From contig NC_059418.1 of the NCBI RefSeq assembly GCF_905220565.1, positions 11,151,441 through 11,215,440 of the forward strand: a DNA stretch of 64,000 nt, written 5' to 3'. The translations under genes and the position numbers were made by a program. Numbering within the stretch: the first letter of the stretch is position 1; each line of letters begins with the position of its first letter. Shown one piece after another: positions 35,540 to 45,400 of this stretch. The notes below the pieces were generated by a model. It saw only the letters and a list, made by a program, of their open reading frames with translations, had not been told where the DNA came from and ran no database searches. This DNA is from Melitaea cinxia (taxonomy: Eukaryota; Arthropoda; Insecta; Lepidoptera; Nymphalidae).

Positions 35540-36520
35540 GTTTTATGAACAATTGCTTGAACGCAATACAAACTGTTAAAATAAAGCAAAAAGTCAGTTG
35601 ACTCGATTAGTCTATTCAATACTTAGATCCTGTTCTACCGGTAGCTGACAGCTTATCTAGCACTTAAGTATATATCTATCTAAAAGGCTTTGTCAGCAGG
35701 AAATAATGAAAAACTTTTTCAGGGTCGATAAACTAAAACTTAAGATTCACAGGTTGAGAAGACAGACAGATGAAACGAAATTTTGGCCAGAAGAACATAT
35801 CTTAAACTTTTTATCCCTTTGATACCATTATACATCACTTTTATCAGCGACCGTTGAAACAGGCATTACTGTCCAGAAGTTTCACAATATTCAGAAATAA
35901 TTCCATTGACTTCAAAGACGTCATTATAGCATATCTACAATTCCAAGATCGTGGACCAAATCCTCAAAAAAGGGATTACAAGGTGAATGTAGCAGATTAG
36001 CTAGTCGTTTGCCAATTAAAATACTAGCCAAAAGCGGCTACACGGCTACAATATATAATAAAATTATAATTCAATATCTGTACACTAGAAATATTTAGGA
36101 AAAACTAAAATATAAGTCTCTACGAGACAATTCGAAGACGCGATCCATAATTTTGTGAATTTTTGGTCTGCCTTTCCATGTTCACTTAGAAATTAGACGC
36201 GGTTTACAATGATATGATCCTGAACGTCTATATTAAAACCTAGTACACTAATACGTAATCTAAAAGTGCAGTTAGTTATTCCATAAATTATTTTAGTGAA
36301 ATCCTCCGAAAATTTGAAACACGAAATCTTAAGACAAAAGCTATAAAATACATTTGATAAAATAGAAAATCAATCATTGTAATCAAGACAAAGTTATAGG
36401 GCGACTATATTTGTCAATAAATCAAAATGAGTATATTTAAACAAACAAATAAAAGTTAAAAGGGGGTTGACGGAATATCTATTTTAGAGGTATAAGGTCG
36501 ATTTTGCCAACTTTCTTTCA
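35540..36520. other. Intergenic, no feature
   Basis: AT-rich unique-looking sequence between the two genes. No supported exon. Confidence 0.4.
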
Positions 36521-36521
36521 A

Positions 36522-36722
36522 GTAAAACTTTACGCACGCTTGACTTGGGAAGTAGGCTGGTGAATGCGTGACGAGAGCGTTACGAAAATTGTGATAGGGC
36601 GAGGCGTATGGAGCAAGAGGTGGAAGCATACATTTTCTTTCTCTCTTCCTCTCATAGCCAGTTACATTTCGTATATCTAAGACACAGTGTGGGTCTATTG
36701 TGCAGAAGTTTTACTTGGAACG
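36522..36722. mobile_element. Short element M1, inverted
   Basis: aagtaaaactttacgcacgc, ttgacttgggaagtaggctg and gtgatagggcgaggcg to gtgcagaagttttacttgg. Confidence 0.72.
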
Positions 36723-36724
36723 GT

Positions 36725-37720
36725 CGATTTTTGATATGATATTAAAAATGTTTAGAACCGTAACCGGGTTTTAAATTGCAAAAAAAGATATGTAAAGAAT
36801 ACAAATATAATTATATGAAAGACAAAAAGAAAATAGAAAAATTACTTAAGAACGACAATATTGATTAATTAAAATCAACATTCGAAAATTCAATTGATAA
36901 TCAAAATTCAAAAAAAGAAAATGATTTCATATTGAAATAATTATTAGCTTTACAGTTGAATCTGACGATTAAATTGGGCCCATTTACTGATGAACATTGG
37001 AGGCTGTAATACATCACGTTCTAGCACATATCTGACTCATGACTTATTTAATAACAATTGACTTATTTTCGACCTTTCAGTAGTTTGCTGTGATATATGT
37101 ATTATATATTTATTTTTCTTACAATTATGTATATAAGTCGACTGTTACCTATAACACTAAGTTGCCTACTTTAGAAACAGACGACCGTTTTAAAAAAATC
37201 CATATTTTTGTCACAAAAACTCATTTTCCATAAAATAATATTTAATATTATATAAATAAATATTACACTTTGATTTGTTTCCAATCGCGAATATACTTTG
37301 TCTTGATCTTCATGTCATGACACATTATACATAAAAAATTGACAATCATTGAAAAATAATAAAAAATACGATGACATTTTTTTCCTCGTTCATTAGTTGT
37401 CCAACTGGACAAAGCGTGTACAAATCATTTTTTGTAACATTTAATAAAAAAATCATGTGAATTGAAAAAAAGATATCTAAATTTCAAGTGTGTTGTGTGT
37501 ATGTGTGTGTGTGTGTAAACATTAAAATGCAATAATCCATTACATACATAATAACATACAATAAAACATTCAAATTTCATACAATACCATGTCATAGCAA
37601 CTTCATCCCTAAATAAATTTCCAATCATTTTCATACATAAATATGAAAACACCTTTCCTAAATTCACATCAAAACAATTAAAGCAATATAACATTATAAA
37701 TACCCAATTTCTTGTATATA

Positions 37721-37751
<31 letters not shown>

Positions 37752-39606
37752 CCTTATCTATATGAGACGCGAGTCTCGTATATCAATCGTATCACAATTA
37801 TTATTCAATTTATGTCATAAAAAACATATGAAATTACTATAAAATGCACGTAAACAATATTATATCAGTGACATATCATTGGGCCATAGTGATACAATTA
37901 TCGTACCGGTCTCGCGTCTCCGTCCCGAGTGACTAACCGACTTTGGATTGAAACAATTACTTTATTATATGTACAATAATTTTAAATCGAAGAATCATGA
38001 CAAATATGCCTTTTTGCGTATATTTTCATAGAGGCGATAACGCGTAATTTGTGTGTATTAAATGTAAAAATGATGAAGGAATTGTCAAAAATCGTCACAA
38101 TCACAAAAAAAATTCACTTCACTTAGCTTAAATCAAATATTGTATTTTAAACAATATCGTGATAACCATCTAAATACATCAAAGACAATTCATAGTTAGA
38201 AAAACTAGCATCACTAGAAATAAAAATAGACAAAATTGCGACAGTCTTGCGATACCTAAGCAATATTCCAGCGATAACGACGATTTTCAACAATCAACTT
38301 CGCAATAACTCTTTAATTGTGTATCAAAATCAAGTGATGATATTTACAAAAATTTGCAAAGCTTCATCATTCCAAACGAACTTCTCGTAATATATAAAAA
38401 TTTCTATACGGAACACCGTACAGGTCCCTCGCTAAGGTCCAGACGAACTCACAACGATACCCTAATTAGCTCTAATAATATTAGAACACTGTGATTTGTA
38501 TGTAGGAGGCGTACTGAAGTACACTCATTAAGAAACGATAAAAAGGGCTATATGAAAGAAATATTAGTAAAATGGTATGAAAAAATAGTAACGAGTTCTG
38601 CTCTCAGAGAGATGTTGTGGAAATCGTTCTTAAGAAGTAAGCTTTTGCTGGTACGCACACATTTTTTTTACTGCATCGGTTATTTTGAGTTCCCTATAAC
38701 TCGACACTGTTGCAAGCAACTCAAATAACCAACTCAAATTCATTTTGAGTTCCCGATAACTCGACTCAAATCACCAACTCAAAGTAACCAACAACAACAC
38801 GATACACATCCCATTCACATATAAATCATAGTGTTTTGCAACTGTGAAAATAAAAAAAAATTATTTTCATATTTTACATATTACACACAAAAATCTAAAA
38901 ACAGTGTGATTCTAGTGATTTAAATGCTTATAAAATAATAAATTTTAATTACTATTCGTATCGACAATTTGCATAATTACGTTAATTGACAATGTATGGA
39001 TAATTCCTGGAGGCACTTTCGAAAAAAATTAAAAAATCATTCAAGAAAAATAAAAGCTTTAAATTGTTTCCTTATTGCTCGAAAACAAGCAAGAATATTG
39101 CCAAAGAAACAGTTTCAGCCAGTCAATCAGTCAGTCAGTCAGTCAAGAGGGCTTTTAGAAACAATAAGTAGCGATAAACAGGAGCTATCGCTTTCTACTT
39201 GCAATTTGACAGCAAAAATTGCAATTATTGCTATGTAATTGCATGTCACGTTCTTTATGCGACATAAAATTGCTTTAAATTTTGTCGATTACGAATAGTT
39301 ATTGAAATTAACTATTGACATCATAAAACTACAAACTTTCTATCGAATATAACCACAAAAAAGTCGGGCGACAATCGATCAACTATTTGTAGTTCTACAA
39401 TTTTTAAACAAATCTATCAAACTTGTATGTATATGTTTACAAAATTAAATTAAAATAGGCAAGTTTCGTTTGATCTCTTACTATATTTATCGTGGGTAGT
39501 CTGGAAGAGATGTAGGTATTATAATTTTTTTCCCCTTTAAGCTTTATTCTTATGTAATTGTTGTATGTTACTGTGTGCAATAAAGTCATTTATATTATTA
39601 TTATTA
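36725..39606. other. Intergenic, AT-rich, simple repeats only
   Basis: No gene. Contains a (GT)n tract near 37496-37517, a (TA)n tract near 37729-37750, a (CAGT)n tract near 39122-39145 and a cluster of aactcgactcaaat-type words at 38690-38800. Confidence 0.45.
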
Positions 39607-39997
39607 TCTAATATATAAAATTCTCGTTTCGCGGTGTTTCTAGTTAAAACTCCTCCGAAACGGCTCGACCGATTCTGATTAAATTTTGTATGCATATCGG
39701 GTAGGTCTGAGAATCGAACAACATCTATTTTTCATCCCCCTAAATGTTTAGGATAGTCCACTCCTAATTTTTTTTTTTTTAATTTTTTGGTAAATTTGTA
39801 TTTTTTATTTTTTTATGATACAATATTAAAAAATACATACAGCCCTAAATTTTCAACCCTCTACCACCAACCCCTATTTTTAATAATAATAGCAAGAGAA
39901 TCGAACAACATCTATTTTTCATACCCCTAAGTTGTAGGGGGCGGGGGATTAAGGGGATTAATAAGATACATGGCAAAAACGTTTGCGGGATCAGCTA
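39607..39997 (+). mobile_element. Short Helitron-like element
   Basis: TCTAATATATAAAATTCTCG at the left; right end aaacgtttgcgggatcagCTAG. It contains an internal duplication of catctatttttcatcccc (about 39722 and 39909). Confidence 0.72.
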
Positions 39998-40621
39998 GTT
40001 ATTATATATTAAACCCAAAATTGCTAAAATTAAACTGCTAATTTAGTAACAGACTAAGAATAATTCACACTCTTCACTTACTACAAAATTATTTCTGAAA
40101 CTTTCTCGGAATACCTTCCCTACCCTATCCATTCTTGTATTCAAAATGAACTAAATCGGCAGTCTCTAAATAGTTAGGAGCTATATCTTGATCCACCACG
40201 CTACTCCACAGCGGTTTGGCGTATAATTCCAAAAAAAAGACTTAAGATCGCCATCAGGTTTATATGATAAATAGCACATACACCGAGACACAACTACAAC
40301 CAACAGGTTTACGTGTTCTCTGAGACACGAACCCCCGGGATCGAACCCCGATCGCCTGCGTTAAGGAAAATACTTTCACCACTACACCAGCAAGAATGTC
40401 CCTTACCTCATTTTATCAAATTCCGTCGATAAGCTGTCACGCAGTTTGGCAGATTATGAAATTGTACAGTATTTGGTCAAATAAAAAATTTATTATTATT
40501 ATTATCAACACAATTTTTTGTACCCCGGTCTACCCTGTTCTAAACCTTCTTCTTATAATACTCTGTATTCTCTAAAATGTACCAGGAATATCATAATACT
40601 AAATAAAAAATATATCAAAAT

Positions 40622-40960
40622 AATTGTTTACTGGCAAACGAAAAAAAAAAAACGACTTCAATTACATCGACAAGTAATACAACGTAGGTAGACGAAAAAA
40701 TAGTCAAGTAAATACGCATTATCAAAGATTACTCCGAAAGTTGTAATCAGATCTCGATAAAATTTAAATGTGACCACATCATAAACATCGGCTTTCGATT
40801 AAATTAATAATCATCAAAATCGGTACACCCAGTAAAAAGTTATGTGGAGTTTCCCTCTTTCCCTCGATTTCTCTAGGATCCCATCATCAGATCCTGGTTT
40901 CCTTATCATGGTACCACACCTGGGATATCTCCTTTCCAACGAAAAAAGAATTATCAAAAA
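40622..40960. mobile_element. Repeat family A fragment
   Basis: aaacgacttcaattacatcg, acgtaggtagacgaaaaaat, then tcagatcctggtttccttat. Joined to S2 at 41041. Confidence 0.72.
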
Positions 40961-41040
40961 ATCTAAGCTTTCTACTGCTCGTTCACTAAAATTACTAAAC
41001 AAAATTTTTAGTTCTCTGTTCAGTTTTTTCTCGTTAACTA

Positions 41041-41290
41041 GTTCGGCAAACAAGCGTACGGCTCACCTGATGGTAAGCGATTACCGTAGCTTATAGACGC
41101 CTGCAATACCAGAAGCATCGCAAGCGCGTTACCGACCCAATCCCCCAGGAGCTCTGGTCAACTGACTCACCAACAGGAACACAATACTGCTTGAAAACAG
41201 TATTATTTATCTGTGATCTTCTGTAGTACTTCCCCAGTGAGAATGCTCCAGATTTTGAACAAAATATTTTCTGCTATGCCCTAAGTTTAG
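41041..41290 (-). mobile_element. SINE S2 copy
   Basis: ttcggcaaacaagcgtacgg through agctctggtcaactgactca to tttctgctatgccctaagtt. Confidence 0.8.
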
Positions 41291-42090
41291 TTAAAGTTTA
41301 GGAACTAAATTATTCAATACTTAACTAAATTATTCAATACTTAACTAAATTAGTAGTCTAATGCATAACTAAATTCGATTAAAATTTAAAACGTGACTAT
41401 TGTATAAATATTCGATAGAAAGTTTTGTAGTCCACGGAGATTATTTCGCAATTTATACAAAAATCCTCAAAAACTCAACCGAGTCAGTATATTTGGAGTT
41501 TCATTCTATCCAATCAGATGTGTGTGTAGCTTTAAGATGTCAAAGTGTTGTATTAATTAAGTCGGTAGTTAAAACTCGAGACTCAGGTAACTTCAAAATT
41601 GAGTTTTTGAGTGAATGAAAACACAGTACGTAAAGATCTGTCACCAGTTATATCAACCATTATTACAACTTGCAATGTAGACAAAACATTTGCAAAAATT
41701 ACATTTTCACACTTAATAAAGTGATGCGACCGAGTACATCGATTTATTATAATCGATATTTTCCATTCGATTCCAACGTCAATATCAAATTCAACCATAC
41801 ATCACTAGTTCTAGCGACGAAAAATATTCAAAAAAAAAAAAAAATGTCAAGCTTTTTTAAAACGTTACCTTTCAAGTCAAATTCTAATTTTAAATACACT
41901 ACATATATTTACAAAGCTTATCGACAATTTTAATCGAACTAAAAAAATATCGATAACAAACCAAACGACTCGAAACACATCACTACACTATATTAAATCG
42001 ATAATTTACAATCTGAACAATTTGCTTAACATTAAAATCTATAAAGTCCTCGTTATTACGCACTACTTATTACTTGGAGAATAAGCACAG
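41291..42090. other. Intergenic, no gene
   Basis: AT-rich. It holds a short duplicated word (ttattcaatacttaactaaa at 41310-41350). Beyond it lies the 3' end of the zinc-finger transcript. Confidence 0.4.
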
Positions 42091-42092
42091 TT

Positions 42093-42098
42093 TTTATT
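42093..42098 (-). terminator. Candidate poly(A) signal of the zinc-finger gene
   Basis: AATAAA on the minus strand about 250 bp after the stop codon. It is the first canonical hexamer I noticed; no transcript evidence is available. Confidence 0.4.
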
Positions 42099-42345
42099 TC
42101 TTCATCGCACGATTGAGTTCATCTTTCGACTGAGTCGCACGATTAAGTCAATAACTCGACTGAGTCGGAGCACGGATGAGTTGAAACTCTAGTTAATATG
42201 AGTTGACTCACTCTTGCCGAACAGTCAGTCCCCATTCGATTCCGATCCACGCAGACCGTCGGGCGCTCTCAGTCAAGCGTCCATCGCTCGTGTTGTGGTT
42301 AATAAACGAGCGCTTCAAACGCGGCGTCAAAACGCCGAGTGTGCA

Positions 42346-42423
42346 TTATTGCTTGAGACGTTTGTAGTTTGCGAGGTGGCTGTTCAGGTGCTGAGCGAGC
42401 TGGTCGGCACGGGCGAACGACGC
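42346..42423 (-). CDS. Zinc-finger gene terminal coding exon: end of finger 6
   Basis: Acceptor cttccgttccag, phase 0. Encodes ASFARADQLAQHLNSHLANY then KRLKQ and TAA (42348-42346). Joined to YRCVVCK of the penultimate exon it makes a perfect C-x2-C-x12-H-x3-H finger, which proves that the canonical transcript can skip the whole 4.6-kb array. Confidence 0.9.
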   Translation of the reverse strand, partial: ASFARADQLAQHLNSHLANYKRLKQ

Positions 42424-45400
42424 CTGGAACGGAAGGTATGTATTGATATAATGTTTGGTATTATAGTTGTGACAGTGACAACGTGTCGTAGTTGATAATA
42501 TGATGATATGATAATATGTCCGTAAGGTGGTGAGTGTGACATTGTTAGGGTCTGATAGTGTATGGGTGTGGCAGTGTGAAGGTGTTGCAATGTGATAGTG
42601 TATGGGTGTGACAGAGAAACAGTGTAACAGTGGGGGTGTGATATTGTAAGGTTGTGATAGGATGATACTGTGAGGGTGTGATAGGGTGACATTGTGAGGG
42701 TGTGACAGGGTGACATTGTGAGGGTGTGACGGGGTGACATTGTGAAGGTGTGACAGGGTGACATTGTGAAGGTGTGACAGGGTGACATTGTGAAGGTGTG
42801 ACAGGGTGACAGGGTGACATTGTGAGGGTGTCATTGTGAAGGTGTGACAGGGTGACATTACGAGGGTGTGACAGGGTGAAATTGTGAAGGTGTGACAGGG
42901 TGACATTGTGAAGGTGTGACTGGGTGACATTGTGAGGGTGTGACATTTTGAAGGTGTGACAGGGTGACATTGGGACATTGGACTGATTTGTGACGGTGTG
43001 ATAGTGAGCGAGTGCGCGTGCGAGAAGCGCTTGCCGCACTGCGCGCAGGCGTGCGGCAGGTGACGTAGTGAGGGTGCGTCAGTGTGACGGTGTGTGTGTG
43101 TGTGTGTGTGTGCACCTTGCAGACGACGCAGCGGTAGAGCTGCTTGGCGTGGTTGTGCATGTGGCGCGTGAGCGAGTGCGCGTGCGAGAAGCGCTTGCCG
43201 CACTGCGCGCAGGCGTGCGGCAGGTGACGTAGTGAGGGTGCGTCAGTGTGACGGTGTGTGTGTGTGTGCACCTTGCAGACGACGCAGCGGTAGAGCTGCT
43301 TGGCGTGGTGGTGCATGTGGCGAGTGAGCGAGTGCGCGTGCGAGAAGCGCTTGCCGCACTGCGCGCAGGCGTGCGGCAGGTGACGTAGTGAGGGTGCGTC
43401 AGTGTGACGGTGTGTGTGTGTGTGTGTGTGTGTGTGCACCTTGCAGACGACGCAGCGGTAGAGCTGCTTGGCGTGGTTGTGCATGTGGCGCGTGAGCGAG
43501 TGCGCGTGCGAGAAGCGCTTGCCGCACTGCGCGCAGGCGTGCGGCAGGTGACGTAGTGAGGGTGCGTCAGTGTGACGGTGTGTGTGTGTGTGTGTGTGTG
43601 CACCTTGCAGACGACGCAGCGGTAGAGCTGCTTGGCGTGGTTGTGCATGTGGCGCGTGAGCGAGTGCGCGTGCGAGAAGCGCTTGCCGCACTGCGCGCAG
43701 GCGTGCGGCAGGTGACGTAGTGAGGGTGCGTCAGTGTGACGGTGTGTGTGTGTGTGTGTGTGTGTGTGCACCTTGCAGACGACGCAGCGGTAGAGCTGCT
43801 TGGCGTGGTTGTGCATGTGGCGCGTGAGCGAGTGCGCGTGCGAGAAGCGCTTGCCGCACTGCGCGCAGGCGTGCGGCAGGTGACGTAGTGAGGGTGCGTC
43901 AGTGTGACGGTGTGTGTGTGTGTGCACCTTGCAGACGACGCAGCGGTAGAGCTGCTTGGCGTGGTTGTGCATGTGGCGCGTGAGCGAGTGCGCGTGCGAG
44001 AAGCGCTTGCCGCACTGCGCGCAGGCGTGCGGCAGGTGACGTAGTGAGGGTGCGTCAGTGTGACGGTGTGTGTGTGTGTGTGTGTGTGCACCTTGCAGAC
44101 GACGCAGCGGTAGAGCTGCTTGGCGTGGTTGTGCATGTGGCGCGTGAGCGAGTGCGCGTGCGAGAAGCGCTTGCCGCACTGCGCGCAGGCGTGCGGCAGG
44201 TGACGTAGTGAGGGTGCGTCAGTGTGACGGTGTGTGTGTGTGTGTGTGTGTGTGTGCACCTTGCAGACGACGCAGCGGTAGAGCTGCTTGGCGTGGTTGT
44301 GCATGTGGCGCGTGAGCGAGTGCGCGTGCGAGAAGCGCTTGCCGCACTGCGCGCAGGCGTGCGGCAGGTGACGTAGTGAGGGTGCGTCAGTGTGACGGTG
44401 TGTGTGTGTGTGTGTGTGTGTGTGCACCTTGCAGACGACGCAGCGGTAGAGCTGCTTGGCGTGGTTGTGCATGTGGCGCGTGAGCGAGTGCGCGTGCGAG
44501 AAGCGCTTGCCGCACTGCGCGCAGGCGTGCGGCAGGTGACGTAGTGAGGGTGCGTCAGTGTGACGGTGTGTGTGTGTGTGTGTGTGTGTGTGCACCTTGC
44601 AGACGACGCAGCGGTAGAGCTGCTTGGCGTGGTTGTGCATGTGGCGCGTGAGCGAGTGCGCGTGCGAGAAGCGCTTGCCGCACTGCGCGCAGGCGTGCGG
44701 CAGGTGACGTAGTGAGGGTGCGTCAGTGTGACGGTGTGTGTGTGTGTGTGTGTGTGTGTGCACCTTGCAGACGACGCAGCGGTAGAGCTGCTTGGCGTGG
44801 TTGTGCATGTGGCGCGTGAGCGAGTGCGCGTGCGAGAAGCGCTTGCCGCACTGCGCGCAGGCGTGCGGCAGGTGACGTAGTGAGGGTGCGTCAGTGTGAC
44901 GGTGTGTGTGTGTGTGCACCTTGCAGACGACGCAGCGGTAGAGCTGCTTGGCGTGGTTGTGCATGTGGCGCGTGAGCGAGTGCGCGTGCGAGAAGCGCTT
45001 GCCGCACTGCGCGCAGGCGTGCGGCAGGTGACGTAGTGAGGGTGCGTCAGTGTGACGGTGTGTGTGTGTGTGTGTGTGTGCACCTTGCAGACGACGCAGC
45101 GGTAGAGCTGCTTGGCGTGGTTGTGCATGTGGCGCGTGAGCGAGTGCGCGTGCGAGAAGCGCTTGCCGCACTGCGCGCAGGCGTGCGGCAGGTGACGTAG
45201 TGAGGGTGCGTCAGTGTGACGGTGTGTGTGTGTGTGTGTGTGTGTGTGCACCTTGCAGACGACGCAGCGGTAGAGCTGCTTGGCGTGGTTGTGCATGTGG
45301 CGCGTGAGCGAGTGCGCGTGCGAGAAGCGCTTGCCGCACTGCGCGCAGGCGTGCGGCAGGTGACGTAGTGAGGGTGCGTCAGTGTGACGGTGTGTGTGTG

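Noticed and set aside
38996..39238. Open frame of 80 codons in the intergenic region
   Set aside because: It contains a (CAGT)n simple repeat read as Gln/Ser/Val, has no splice or domain support, and lies in AT-rich DNA.
42384..42788. Open frame rich in Cys-His-Thr repeats
   Set aside because: A by-product of the 24-bp minisatellite in the intron.
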